In this document: positions 34,141 to 42,794 of the stretch, piece by piece | How positions within the stretch are numbered: position 1 is the first letter of the stretch | Layout of the letters: every line of letters begins with the position of its first letter | Assembly (NCBI GenBank): GCA_963665395.2 | Contig: OY762251.1 | Span: 1,240,001 to 1,304,000, forward strand | Origin: Bin87 sp963665395 | Lineage (GTDB): Bacteria; Chloroflexota; Dehalococcoidia; Lucifugimonadales; UBA3495 | Direction of reading: 5' to 3' | Length of the DNA stretch: 64,000 nucleotides | Notes under the pieces: model-generated | Seen by the model: only the letters and a program-made list of their open reading frames with translations | What the model was told of the DNA's origin: nothing | Databases searched by the model: none | Program-made: the position numbers and the translations under genes

Positions 34141-34803
34141 TCAGCGAAATCCGGCAAATCCTGCTTCTGACAATTCCCGATACAACCCACGCTCGGCTAT
34201 GTACTCCGCCACCGCGTCGGGAATCTGGTAACGGGTTGACTGGCCGGCCGCCAGGATGCGCCGCAGTTCCGATGCGCTGAAGTCCACCCTCGGCCCGGCT
34301 ACCGATACCACCGCGCCGGCGGCCACTTCATCCGGGAACCGCTCCGATAGTGCCCCTATCCCGTCGACTGGCCCGCCGGGCCGCTCAATCACGGCCAGAC
34401 GGCACAGGTCGAGGATAGCATCCGGCTCCTTCCAGCGGTGAAACTGGTCCAGCACGTCTGAGCCGACGATGAAGTACAGCTCCGTTCCATCGGTATAGCC
34501 GGCGCACAGTTCGCGCAGCGTATCCACCGTGTAAGAAGCCCCGCTGCGCCGCACCTCGCAGTCGGAGACCCAGAAGTCGGGATTGTCGGCGGTGGCCAGC
34601 TGCACCATGCGCAGCCGGTGCGCCGCCGGCGTGATGCGCTGTCCAGATTTGAGCCACGGCTCGCCGGCCGGGACGAACAGGACCGACTCCAGACCGAGGG
34701 CAACCCGCGCCGTTTCCGCAATCAGCAGGTGACCCAGGTGCGGCGGGTCAAAGGTGCCGCCCAGGATGCCGATGCGCCGGCCTCGCGCCGGTTGGTCGTC
34801 CAC
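34141..34803 (-). CDS. nadD: Nicotinate-nucleotide adenylyltransferase
   Basis: A 220-residue protein making deamido-NAD from NaMN. GGTFDPPHLGH with the HxGH nucleotidyltransferase motif and the C-terminal VDFSASELRRILAAGQSTRY (SxTxxR-like) are diagnostic. The start is the GTG at 34803, overlapping the last base of the obg stop (TAGTG); upstream codons in frame belong to Obg. The final ten residues, LSEAGFAGFR, are encoded by half a REP-like repeat (34145-34173) that has replaced the native C-terminus. Confidence 0.9.
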   Translation of the reverse strand: MDDQPARGRRIGILGGTFDPPHLGHLLIAETARVALGLESVLFVPAGEPWLKSGQRITPAAHRLRMVQLATADNPDFWVSDCEVRRSGASYTVDTLRELCAGYTDGTELYFIVGSDVLDQFHRWKEPDAILDLCRLAVIERPGGPVDGIGALSERFPDEVAAGAVVSVAGPRVDFSASELRRILAAGQSTRYQIPDAVAEYIAERGLYRELSEAGFAGFR

Positions 34804-36116
34804 TAGAACCACTCCAGCTCGGCGTTGCCGATGCGGATGGTGTCGCCGGCCTCGATGCCGGCCTCCTCCAAGCGTTGCGCGATGCCCAGACGGGTCATCT
34901 CCCGCCACAACTGCAACAGCACTCGGTAGTCCCGCATATCAGCCCGGCCCGTCAGCCGCTCCAGCCGCTCCGATTCCACCACGTACACGTCGCCGTCCAG
35001 ATAGAACCCCAGCGGACGCCGCGGCGGTGGCGCCGCGGTGGCGCCAGACAAGTCATCGTCATCCCACTCCGATTCGTCCAATCCCGTCCGGGGAGCGTCC
35101 GACAGGATGCGCGCCAGTTCGCCAAGCAAGCCGTCCACGCCGGCGCCCGAAACCGCCGAAATGAAGTGGATGGGCGTTTCGTCATCCGAAGGGTCAAACC
35201 CCTCTTCACTGCCCATCGCCCGGCGCAGTTCTTCTTCGATGACGTCCCGCAGCTCATAGGTTTCCGTGGTGTCCAGCTTGCTCACCGCCAACACCTGGGG
35301 CTTGGCGGCCAGCATGGGACTGAATTCGCGCAGCTCTCGGTTCAGCATCAGGTAGTCGCCGGCCGGGTCGTCGGACATACCGTCAATCAGATGCACGTAC
35401 ACCCGGGCCCGCTCGGCATGCCGCAGGAACTGGTGGCCCAGACCGATGCCGCGGTGCGCCCCTTCCAGCAGGCCGGGAATCTCCATCATCACGAAGTCCT
35501 GCCCACCATGCGTTACTACCCCCAGCACCGGCTCCACGGTGGTGAACGGGTAGTCGGCCACCTTGGGCCGCGCCGCCGAGCAACGGGAGATGAGGGTAGA
35601 TTTCCCGGCGTTGGGCTTGGCCAGCAGGCCCACGTCGGCCAGCAGTTTCATCTCCAGCCACAACACCGAATACTCACCCTTGCTGCCGGATTGAGCCAGC
35701 ATCGGCTCCTGGTTGGTGGATGACACGAACCGGGCGTTGCCCCAACCGCCTTCGCCGCCCCTGGCCACCAGCACCGGCTCTTCCGTGGTGACGTCAGCCA
35801 GAAAATCCCTGCTACCGTCCGGGTGCATCCGCCAAACTACCGTGCCCATGGGGACGCGGATCTGCGTGTCCTTGCCGTTGGCGCCGCGCTGGTTTTTACC
35901 CTTGCCGTGGCTGCCCCGCTGCAGGTAGAAGGTGCTGTTGTACTTCAGGTGCAGCAGCGTGTTGATTGAGGCGTCCCCAACAATGTAGGCGCTCCCGCCG
36001 TCGCCGCCGTCGCCACCATCCGGCCCGCCCCTGGGCTGGTACTTGAGCCGCAGAAAGCTGATGCAACCATCCCCGCCGTTTCCGGCTTTTACGTTAATTC
36101 TGACTGTGTCAATCAT
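34803..36116 (-). CDS. obg: Obg/CgtA-type ribosome-associated GTPase
   Basis: A 437-residue protein. N-terminal glycine-rich Obg fold (GNGGDGCISFLR, GGPDGGDGGDGG), a central G domain and a C-terminal OCT domain ending in GDTIRIGNAELEWF. Obg proteins act in 50S subunit assembly and stringent control. The G domain departs from the consensus: A166KPNAGKS where GxPNxGKS is usual, EIPGL (212-216) instead of DIPGL, and SKLD (279-282) instead of NKxD, so nucleotide affinity may be altered. The next gene nadD starts on its stop codon. Confidence 0.92.
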   Translation of the reverse strand: MIDTVRINVKAGNGGDGCISFLRLKYQPRGGPDGGDGGDGGSAYIVGDASINTLLHLKYNSTFYLQRGSHGKGKNQRGANGKDTQIRVPMGTVVWRMHPDGSRDFLADVTTEEPVLVARGGEGGWGNARFVSSTNQEPMLAQSGSKGEYSVLWLEMKLLADVGLLAKPNAGKSTLISRCSAARPKVADYPFTTVEPVLGVVTHGGQDFVMMEIPGLLEGAHRGIGLGHQFLRHAERARVYVHLIDGMSDDPAGDYLMLNRELREFSPMLAAKPQVLAVSKLDTTETYELRDVIEEELRRAMGSEEGFDPSDDETPIHFISAVSGAGVDGLLGELARILSDAPRTGLDESEWDDDDLSGATAAPPPRRPLGFYLDGDVYVVESERLERLTGRADMRDYRVLLQLWREMTRLGIAQRLEEAGIEAGDTIRIGNAELEWF

Positions 36117-36527
36117 AAGGTTCCGTTCGTTTAATCATTTTAACAGTCATAATAGGGGCGTGGATAGCGTTCATAACATGGTGTCTGCAACTGCCGGCTG
36201 GCGTTGATAACCCACGGATTTTGCGCAAATCATTCTGTTGCCGGCGTTGAAAACGGCCACCGCACGCCTTGGGCTGACGAATGCGTGAGCAGTAGCGGCG
36301 TCATGGTCAACGGTCTGTGGAGAATTGTAGGCGAGTTATTGTGCGTCGATGGAGTCTTGGTCAACGGATTGTCAACGAGTTATCAACGCTCGTGCGTACC
36401 GACTTTCGTAAATCGTCAGAATCAGGATTTACGGGATTAGAGGATTTTCAGCATTGTTGCCGTCCTCGGCGCAGCCAACTCAATCCTGCTAATCCTAAAA
36501 TCCGGCAAATCCTGATTCTGACAACCT
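36117..36527. other. Intergenic region with direct repeats and a REP-like palindrome
   Basis: Upstream of obg. TGGTCAACGG occurs twice (36304-36313 and 36358-36367), with nearby GAGTTATTGTGC and GAGTTATCAACG. 36416-36521 is a full copy of the REP-like palindrome (TCAGAATCAGGATTTACGGG ... AATCCTGATTCTGA). No gene seen. The stretch 36120-36200 is comparatively AT-rich and is the likely obg promoter. Confidence 0.5.
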
Positions 36528-37403
36528 CTACCCCGCATACCCGGTCTGCCCATTGTACCAGTCCAGAATGCCGCTCCCCGTCCAGAAGGTGACCCCCTCC
36601 AGCTGCGTGACGTACTCCAGCAGACGTTGGAAGTGGCCGATACGGTGCGCCGCGCCGGTGATGTAGGGGTGCATGGATATGGCCATCACCCGGGCGTTGT
36701 CGTCACCTTCGGCCAGCATTGTCTCCAAGGAGTCCTTGGCCCGGCGGAACAGTTCCGGCGCCGAGTGGAACTGTACCAGGTAGATGGGGATATCGTTCAG
36801 CTCCACGGTGTAGGGCAACGCCACCAAGCGGCCCGATTTCACCTTCAGCTCATAGGGCTGGTCGTCGTTGACCCAGTCGGCCACGTACTCGATGCCCTCC
36901 TCGGCCAGGATGTCCGGCGTGTCGTAGGTCTCGGCCAGGCCCGGCCCCATCCAGCCCCGGGGCGCGCTGTCGCTGAACTCGCGGATTACCTCGATGGTTT
37001 TGCGGATGGTGGCCCGCTCGTCGGGTTCCTTGTGCAGCACCTGTTGGATGTAGCCATGTCCCAACAACTCCCAGTCCAGGTCCAGGCATGACTGCACCAG
37101 CTGCGGATACGCCTCGCACACCGCCGCGTTCAGGCTGATGGTGCAGGGGAGACCGTAATCGCTCAGCGCCTTCTGCATCCGCCAGAAACCCACCCGCAGG
37201 CCGTAGTCGAACCACGAGTAGTTGGGAATGTCCGGCGACACCGCCGCGCCCTGGGGCGAGGGCAGCACCGTCCGCGCCATGGGCTGGGTGATGTCCCACT
37301 CCTCCACGTTGATGATGAACCACACGGCCACCTTGGCCCCGTCGGGCAGCGTCAGCTTGGGCCGGTCGAAGATGGGAGAGAACTCGGCGCGGGGGTTGGG
37401 CAT
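36528..37403 (-). CDS. Polysaccharide-deacetylase-fold hydrolase (PuuE/allantoinase-like)
   Basis: A 291-residue protein. The NodB-type barrel is seen in VAVWFIINVEEWDITQPMAR, DYGLRVGFWRMQKALSDYGL, CTISLNAAVCEAYPQLV, WELLGHGYIQQ (His metal ligand), APRGWMGPGLAETYDTPDIL and ISMHPYITGAAHRIGHFQRL (His). This pattern is that of the peptidoglycan deacetylase/PuuE group that hydrolyses cyclic or linear amides such as allantoin, more than of chitin deacetylases. The D-D-H triad of classical NodB is not fully evident. A GTAGGGGC palindrome lies 30 bp upstream. Confidence 0.82.
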   Translation of the reverse strand: MPNPRAEFSPIFDRPKLTLPDGAKVAVWFIINVEEWDITQPMARTVLPSPQGAAVSPDIPNYSWFDYGLRVGFWRMQKALSDYGLPCTISLNAAVCEAYPQLVQSCLDLDWELLGHGYIQQVLHKEPDERATIRKTIEVIREFSDSAPRGWMGPGLAETYDTPDILAEEGIEYVADWVNDDQPYELKVKSGRLVALPYTVELNDIPIYLVQFHSAPELFRRAKDSLETMLAEGDDNARVMAISMHPYITGAAHRIGHFQRLLEYVTQLEGVTFWTGSGILDWYNGQTGYAG

Positions 37404-37432
37404 CGGTGGGCCTCCGGGGTGAGTTTTCCAAC

Positions 37433-37461
37433 GTAGGGGCGAATAATTATTCGCCCCCTAC
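37433..37461. repeat. GTAGGGGC...GCCCCTAC palindrome
   Basis: Centre GAATAATTATTC, with one extra C in the right arm. Lies between the deacetylase and the GlcG-like gene, both on the minus strand. Confidence 0.75.
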
Positions 37462-37480
37462 ACCATGGGATCATCACAGA

Positions 37481-37900
37481 TTATAACCCCAACGCCTGCA
37501 ACCCCAGCCGCGCCAGGTCCTCGTCCTCCTGGGCACTGAGTCCGCTGACGCCGATGGCCCCCAGGACCAGGTCGGTCTCCGGGTCGCGCACTACCACGGC
37601 GCCCTGGACGGCAACCAGCTGGGGGTCGCCGAAGTCGGCGATGTTGCGTCCCTCGTTCTGTAGCCGTTGGGCGTAGGCGTTGGAGTCAGAGCCGGACATG
37701 GCCGAGGTGTAAGCCTTGCTCACGGCCATGCGCTGAGGCAGGGCGCGGCAGTTGTCCATGCGGGCGTAGCTGAGCAGCTTGGCGTCGGCGTCAACGATGG
37801 CGATGGCCAGCGGCCGGTCGGGTTCCTGCTGGGCCTGGTCCAGCATGGCGTTCATGGCATTGCGAACCTGGCTCAGGCTCAAAGTGGGCCTCTGGTACAT
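37481..37900 (-). CDS. GlcG/HbpS-family protein
   Basis: A 139-residue protein. LAIAIVDADAKLLSYARMDN and KAYTSAMSGSDS match the GlcG/HbpS (DUF336) fold, and GAIGVSGLSAQEDEDLARLG is the C-terminal conserved block with the GVSG turn. Family members bind heme or cobalamin-related ligands or occur in glycolate and other catabolic operons; function is generally accessory. A tidy ribosome-binding purine run precedes the ATG. Located between two catabolic-type genes on the same strand. Confidence 0.82.
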   Translation of the reverse strand: MYQRPTLSLSQVRNAMNAMLDQAQQEPDRPLAIAIVDADAKLLSYARMDNCRALPQRMAVSKAYTSAMSGSDSNAYAQRLQNEGRNIADFGDPQLVAVQGAVVVRDPETDLVLGAIGVSGLSAQEDEDLARLGLQALGL

Positions 37901-38061
37901 GGCGGAACCTCCGTGCGTAGCGATAGCGGGAATGAATCACGCCGGCATTTTACACGGGGGCCGCACTTGCCAGCAACGAAGCCCAAGCTGCTGGCCGGGC
38001 TATCTCACTTGGGGTTGGCGTGTTTTTGCCGCGAGTTGTTGGAAACCGTTGCTGTGGGCGA

Positions 38062-40092
38062 CTACGGCCGGAAGCTGTTGAGCATCGCGTCCCGCTCGGC
38101 GCCGTACCGGCTCAGACTGTCTTCGCACACGGCGCCCAGTACGGAAAACCCGAAGGGATTTGTCGAGAACGACGACGATAACGCGATGATTTCAACATTG
38201 TTAGCAATGCAATCGTCATCGTAATGTTGACGGCGGTACTCCAGTCGGTAATGCTGATTGTCGCCTTGCCCTATTGACCTGATGGAAATAGGCTGGAATG
38301 TGGCCCAATACCTTTCTGCGGCTACTTCCGGCAAATCAACGTTCCACCGCCATTGGGCCAGGTCTCTTAACTCGTCGCTGCTGCCAACGAAGGCATCCGA
38401 AAGGTCCCACATCCTGACCCTCGCCCAGTGGTTGAGGTGATACGGACTGAAAATCGTGCGATCCGCATCCTCTTCATCCAGATACCATCCCCGGGGAATA
38501 TCCACGCTGTAACCGTACCCGTGCTTGACGTTCTGGTACCTCTCGCTGGCCGGTCCGCCATTGCTCAGCGTATCCAGACGGCTGCTGACCTCGTTGCTGG
38601 CGATGGCGAACCCCTGATTATCCACGGTGTCGTCAACCGTTTTCATGGTATTGACGCCGACGACGCGACCGTACTGGTCAATCAGCGGGCCGCCGCTGTT
38701 GCCCGGATTTATCGCCGCGTCGGTTTGCAGAAAGTCCACGTCGCCATAGACGCCTTTGGACGAGATAACGCCCCTGGTTACGGTGGGATAGGTTCCTGAG
38801 ATGCTACCGCCCGGATAGCCCCAGGCCGACACTTCATCAAGACCGGAAACGGCGTCGGAATTGCCCAGGGGCAAGGTGGCGTAGGTTCGGCCGGCCGGAA
38901 GTTGGACCACGGCCAAGTCGGCCAGAGTGCCCCGGCCCAGCACCCGGCCGGTGTACGTGAAGAGCCGGCCCTCCAGGTTCTGCATATACACGGTTACGGT
39001 GTCGGCGTCTTCCACCACGTGGCGGCTGGTCACCAGCAGCCCGTTGGAGCGGACGACAAAGCCGGTGCCGCCCCGGACTTCCCCTTCGGAGTTGATGGTC
39101 CGAATCTGCGCCAGGGCCGGCTTGACGCGCCGCGTCAGCTGCTCGTTGGTCAGCGGCGTGGTTGACGGCGCCGGCGACGCACTGACGTTAGACGTCGCCG
39201 GGACGCTCGCCAGGTCGATGCGGTACAGGCCGATGGCGTCATCGTACTCTCCGGCGAGCGATTCCCGTGAGCTGTATCCGCCGATGCTGACGGTGTAAAC
39301 CGCCGTGGTCGCCGTAGCCGGCACGTTCCATATCTGGCACCCGTGCCCGGCTACGCCGGGGGCGATGCGCTCGTGGGTATCAACCACCGGAAAACCGGAG
39401 CCGGCGTCAGAATCCATGATGGTTTTCCACCCGGCATCCAGGCTGCTGTCGCTGTTGAAATCATGCCTATAGTTTCCACACACCTCGACGAAGCGGCGCC
39501 CGGAGCGCGGGCCGTACAGCTGGTTGGGGTCATCGGCGTAGGGCAACCGGATGCGGGTCGGCGCGGTGGCGGTGGTCAGCGTGAAGGAACCAGGGGGACT
39601 CTGCGTCGTGCCGCCCACGCTCAGGTAGCCGCCGGGAGGTATGATAAGGCCGGTGATGGGGCAGAAGCCTGTGCCGTGCCGGCCGGCCGTTGTTACCGGG
39701 CTTGACCACTCCGACCAGCTGGGCGCCTCGCCCCCCGTGCGGGTTGTCCGCGCCCCGACGATGGTCCAGTAGGCTTCGCCGGCCTTCAAGCCGCTCACGG
39801 TATAGCTGGTGTGGGAAGCGGGAACGGTGGCGTAGTGGAACGCGCTGCGCCAGTCTCCCGATACCCTGGCCCGGTCATAGTCGTTGCGGTTAATCCAGCC
39901 CACCGTGTAAAACTGCGCGCCCGCCACGGACTGCCAACTGACTCTGATTTCTCCGGCGTTGCCGGTGGCGGCAGCGGTTGGCGTTCCCGGTTGGGGCAGC
40001 GCGCCCGGCGTGGCGGCGACGCCTGCTGCAAACACCAACACAAGCAGCAACGCCAGAGAAGCGGCGAACCTGGCCGACCCGTTCACGGACAT
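38062..40092 (-). CDS. Secreted trypsin-like serine protease with FN3 domain
   Basis: A 676-residue protein. Signal peptide ASLALLLVLVFAAGVAA, one FN3 domain (about 35-130), a C-rich beta module (about 140-285), then an S1C-type protease domain: His in VTSRHVVED, Asp in GTLADLAVVQLP and Ser in DAAINPGNSGGPLID, the DegP/HtrA-like catalytic triad in order. The remaining 170 residues (YGYSVDIPRGWYLDEEDADR onward) form an added domain, with no PDZ motif seen. It probably acts outside the cell on envelope or environmental proteins. It resembles the surface protein at 6125 in FN3 style. Confidence 0.85.
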   Translation of the reverse strand: MSVNGSARFAASLALLLVLVFAAGVAATPGALPQPGTPTAAATGNAGEIRVSWQSVAGAQFYTVGWINRNDYDRARVSGDWRSAFHYATVPASHTSYTVSGLKAGEAYWTIVGARTTRTGGEAPSWSEWSSPVTTAGRHGTGFCPITGLIIPPGGYLSVGGTTQSPPGSFTLTTATAPTRIRLPYADDPNQLYGPRSGRRFVEVCGNYRHDFNSDSSLDAGWKTIMDSDAGSGFPVVDTHERIAPGVAGHGCQIWNVPATATTAVYTVSIGGYSSRESLAGEYDDAIGLYRIDLASVPATSNVSASPAPSTTPLTNEQLTRRVKPALAQIRTINSEGEVRGGTGFVVRSNGLLVTSRHVVEDADTVTVYMQNLEGRLFTYTGRVLGRGTLADLAVVQLPAGRTYATLPLGNSDAVSGLDEVSAWGYPGGSISGTYPTVTRGVISSKGVYGDVDFLQTDAAINPGNSGGPLIDQYGRVVGVNTMKTVDDTVDNQGFAIASNEVSSRLDTLSNGGPASERYQNVKHGYGYSVDIPRGWYLDEEDADRTIFSPYHLNHWARVRMWDLSDAFVGSSDELRDLAQWRWNVDLPEVAAERYWATFQPISIRSIGQGDNQHYRLEYRRQHYDDDCIANNVEIIALSSSFSTNPFGFSVLGAVCEDSLSRYGAERDAMLNSFRP

Positions 40093-40218
40093 ATCTCCTT
40101 AGCGACGCATTGGCGGCGGCGCTGGTTGTGGTCATACTGAATCTCAGTGGAGTTGGCGCGGGCCGGCCGGCCCGCGCTCCGCAACGGCCATTTCCCTGGC
40201 GTTCACAGTGTTCCCCGC

Positions 40219-41244
40219 TCAGCTCTCGTCCACCCGGTACACCCGCACCGCCGTGTCGTGGAACATGGCCGCCCGCTCGGTGGGCGAGTATTCCCGGGAG
40301 ACGCGCTTGAAGGCGTTGTACATCACGTTGTACGAGTAGGACACCTTGTCCACCGGGAAGTTGCTCTCGAACATGCAGCGGTCGGGGCCGAACTGCTCGA
40401 TGCAGTAGTTCACTAGCGGGGCCATGTCGTTGGCCAGTTCTTCGGAGCTGGCCGGAACGTCCCGCTCGTGCCAGTCGAAGCCGGTGCGGGGCATTCCAAT
40501 GCCGCCCAGCTTGATGACCACGTTGGGACACTCCGCCGCCGCCGCGATGCCCTGCCGCCAGGTCGCCAGCGTCTCGTCGCTGTTGGAGTAGGGGCCGACG
40601 CGGAGCAGACCGCCGATGTGGTTCAGGATGATGGTGAGGTCGGGCACCGCCTTGGCGAACTCGGCCAGCTCGAACATCTGCGGGAAGTACATCCAGCCTT
40701 CCAGGGTCAGGCCCATGCTCGCGAGAACGCGGGCGCCGGCGCGGAAGTTGTCGCTGGACATCTGATTTGGCATATTGTGCGCGGCAGTGTTCTCCACCTC
40801 GGGGTGCGGGTCCCAGGTAACCGAGTGGCGGATGCCGCGGAAGCGGTTGGGGCTGGCCGCCTGTAGTGCTTCCAGCACCGGCTTTACACCGTCGCCCAGG
40901 TTCAGGTTGGCGTGGCCGACGATGGACGCCGCGGCGCGTCCTGGGCCATACAGGCCGCTGGCCGAGGCGGCCGCCAGGCCCTGCACGAATTCAACCTCGC
41001 CGACGGGCCGCATTTCCTCCGAGCCGGTGGCGCGGTACATGGAGCGGGCTTCGACGAAGACGGTGGACGTTACGTTGTGGCCGCTGTTCATGTCGGCGGC
41101 CAGCTCGTGGAGCAGGTATCGCTGATAGGGGATCCGCTCGGTGCGGAAGTCCCAGAAGTGGTGATGGGGGTCGCAGATGGGGATCTCGGGTTCCAGCGTC
41201 TCCTCTTGTCGGAGCGCGTGCCAGTCATTGCCTCCGAACGGCAT
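40219..41244 (-). CDS. Amidohydrolase-2 family metal-dependent hydrolase
   Basis: A 341-residue TIM-barrel protein. IPICDPHHHFWDFRTERI carries the HxH-like metal motif, a DAAxxx-like PVGEVEFVQGLAA region follows, then TIILNHIGGLLRVGPYSNSD (His), VVIKLGGIGMPRTGFDWHER and FGPDRCMFESNFPVDK (final Asp region). The family includes dihydroxybenzoate decarboxylases, 2-pyrone-4,6-dicarboxylate hydrolase and lactonases. The ATG at 41244 has GGAGG 9 nt upstream. The exact substrate is unknown; ring-cleavage lactone chemistry is plausible. Confidence 0.86.
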   Translation of the reverse strand: MPFGGNDWHALRQEETLEPEIPICDPHHHFWDFRTERIPYQRYLLHELAADMNSGHNVTSTVFVEARSMYRATGSEEMRPVGEVEFVQGLAAASASGLYGPGRAAASIVGHANLNLGDGVKPVLEALQAASPNRFRGIRHSVTWDPHPEVENTAAHNMPNQMSSDNFRAGARVLASMGLTLEGWMYFPQMFELAEFAKAVPDLTIILNHIGGLLRVGPYSNSDETLATWRQGIAAAAECPNVVIKLGGIGMPRTGFDWHERDVPASSEELANDMAPLVNYCIEQFGPDRCMFESNFPVDKVSYSYNVMYNAFKRVSREYSPTERAAMFHDTAVRVYRVDES

Positions 41245-41346
41245 AATCAAGCCTCCATAGTCCTGGTTGGATGGGCGCCGACCGCGCATTGGGATAACCC
41301 CAGCGGCCGGCCGGCGCAATCATAACATACGCTACGGAGGCGGCTT

Positions 41347-41940
41347 TCAGGCGGGGATGATCCGCTCCACCGGCAAGGCAATGTCGGGGAAATGCTGGGG
41401 AGAAACAGTATCGCCAACTTCAAAGTAGCGGACGTTGGCGTACTCGCCGTCAAGGGGTTCCGTGTAGGCTTCCACCCGCCGGTCGCGCAGGTTGACGATC
41501 CAGACCTCCGGGATGCCGGCCTGGGCATACAACCGGAGCTTCGTGGTCCGGTCGAATGCAAGGGTGGAATCGGCCACCTCAATCAGCAGCAGCACGTCGG
41601 CGGGGCCAGGGTGAGCGGTCTCGTAGAAATCATCGCGCCACCGCAGGAGCGTTAAGTCTGGTTGCGGGGCGCTGCTTTCGTCCAGATGCACCGGCCCCTG
41701 GTTTCGGACGATTGCTCGCCCTTGCAAGTCGATGCCCATCGTATAGTTAATGCGGTCGGTGCCCGATTGATGCCGGTTTCCGATTGGAGGCATAACGATT
41801 ATATCCCCGTCCAGAAGCTGAACCCGTTCCGTGTGCGCCAGTATGCCGGCGTCACCCAGGGCGTAGTATTCGGCCACGGTGAAGCGGCGGCGGGGTGTTT
41901 GCGTTGCCGCTGCGGGCGGGGCAATGGTTTGCGTAGTCAT
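41347..41940 (-). CDS. Uma2-family (DUF820) putative endonuclease
   Basis: A 197-residue protein. FTVAEYYALGDAGILAHTER, VQLLDGDIIVMPPIGNRH, PQPDLTLLRW, DVLLLIEVADSTLAFDRTTK and LRLYAQAGIPEVWIVNLRDR are the consecutive Uma2 blocks; the D and E of the PD-(D/E)XK-like site are in PDL and LLIEV. A full-length canonical member, unlike the diverged one at 3977. ATG 41940 chosen; the upstream frame extends into the PIN gene 3' end. Lies 13 nt downstream of the PIN toxin gene and is probably co-transcribed. Confidence 0.85.
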   Translation of the reverse strand: MTTQTIAPPAAATQTPRRRFTVAEYYALGDAGILAHTERVQLLDGDIIVMPPIGNRHQSGTDRINYTMGIDLQGRAIVRNQGPVHLDESSAPQPDLTLLRWRDDFYETAHPGPADVLLLIEVADSTLAFDRTTKLRLYAQAGIPEVWIVNLRDRRVEAYTEPLDGEYANVRYFEVGDTVSPQHFPDIALPVERIIPA

Positions 41941-41953
41941 GGTCGGGAAAACC

Positions 41954-42388
41954 TCACAATGGCTCCGGGGGGAAGTTCGCCAGCAGAACGACACGGCCGG
42001 CGTGCTCGGTTGTGGCTACAATATCGAAGAAGCGTGTATCCGCGGTCACCAGAATGCCGCCAACCTGGTAAGCCAGCGCCAGATACACGCAGTCATACAC
42101 CGGATGGTTGAGAGAGATGGCGATGTGGAGGGCTGCAACAGCTAGAGTTCCATCGTCTGCCCACTCCAGATTCAATGCCAGCACCCGCTCCAGCAGCCCT
42201 GGCGCCTCACTTGGCGTAAGCTCGGCGGAGCGGACCTTGCTCCACAATGCGTTAGCCAGTTCCGCGGCCAGCACACGCGGGACGTGCAGTTCGTGTTCGC
42301 CATTCAGCAGTTGAGCGGCTTTTTCGTAATCCTCTTCCTGCTGCACCGCCCACTTGACCGCCACGCTGGCGTCACTTGCCAGGATCAT
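41954..42388 (-). CDS. PIN-domain toxin (VapC/FitB-like)
   Basis: A 144-residue protein. ILASDASVAVKWAVQQEEDY contains the first acidic residue and the SVxxKW motif of type II PIN toxins, RVLAAELANALWSKV the conserved Glu, and HPVYDCVYLALAYQVGGILV with TADTRFFDIV the C-terminal Asp pair. The ATG at 42388 lies within the upstream antitoxin gene (17-nt overlap), the usual arrangement. Expected to cleave a structured RNA when released from its antitoxin. Confidence 0.85.
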   Translation of the reverse strand: MILASDASVAVKWAVQQEEDYEKAAQLLNGEHELHVPRVLAAELANALWSKVRSAELTPSEAPGLLERVLALNLEWADDGTLAVAALHIAISLNHPVYDCVYLALAYQVGGILVTADTRFFDIVATTEHAGRVVLLANFPPEPL

Positions 42389-42695
42389 CCAGCCCCCACG
42401 GATCATACAGCCGCCCATGGTCGCTGTCGCGGTCTTCCCGGATGATTAACCAGCCCGGCTTGTCCGCTACGTTGACGCCACGCTCTTGCTGCCGTTGCCA
42501 CACCTGTTCCCGCAGGCGCGCGAGTTTTTCGGCGGCTTCCTTCATCTGGGCGGCCCGCTCCGCTTGGTCAGGCCCTATCGCCTGCTTCAGAATGTAGAGA
42601 ACTTCGTCCTCCACCGAGCGGTTGTTGGCGGCGGCCTTCCGCCCCAGACGCTCCACAAATTCATCAGTCAAACCCGTCACCGTTATGCTGGCCAT
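42372..42695 (-). CDS. FitA-like ribbon-helix-helix antitoxin
   Basis: A 107-residue protein. ASITVTGLTDEFVERLGRKA and AANNRSVEDEVLYILKQAIG form the Arc-like ribbon-helix-helix seen in FitA antitoxins; the rest is a charged helix and a toxin-wrapping tail. The start at 42695 is set by GGGAGGCGCATT directly upstream. Its 3' end overlaps the PIN toxin start. RHH antitoxins normally repress their own promoter, probably here in the 42696-42794 gap. Confidence 0.8.
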   Translation of the reverse strand: MASITVTGLTDEFVERLGRKAAANNRSVEDEVLYILKQAIGPDQAERAAQMKEAAEKLARLREQVWQRQQERGVNVADKPGWLIIREDRDSDHGRLYDPWGLDDPGK

Positions 42696-42794
42696 AATGC
42701 GCCTCCCTCGGTGTCCTTGCCGGATTATGATAGCATGGCAGGCAGTTTCGCTACGCTCGGCGATGGCCACCAGACCATGGAGGCAACTGCTGTC

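Noticed and set aside
36200..36415. Possible replication-origin or DnaA-box cluster (TTATCAAC, GTTGATAAC, TGGTCAACGG repeats)
   Set aside because: No exact TTATCCACA boxes, no dnaA/dnaN/gyrB nearby, and the stretch is short; more simply a promoter region with minor repeats.
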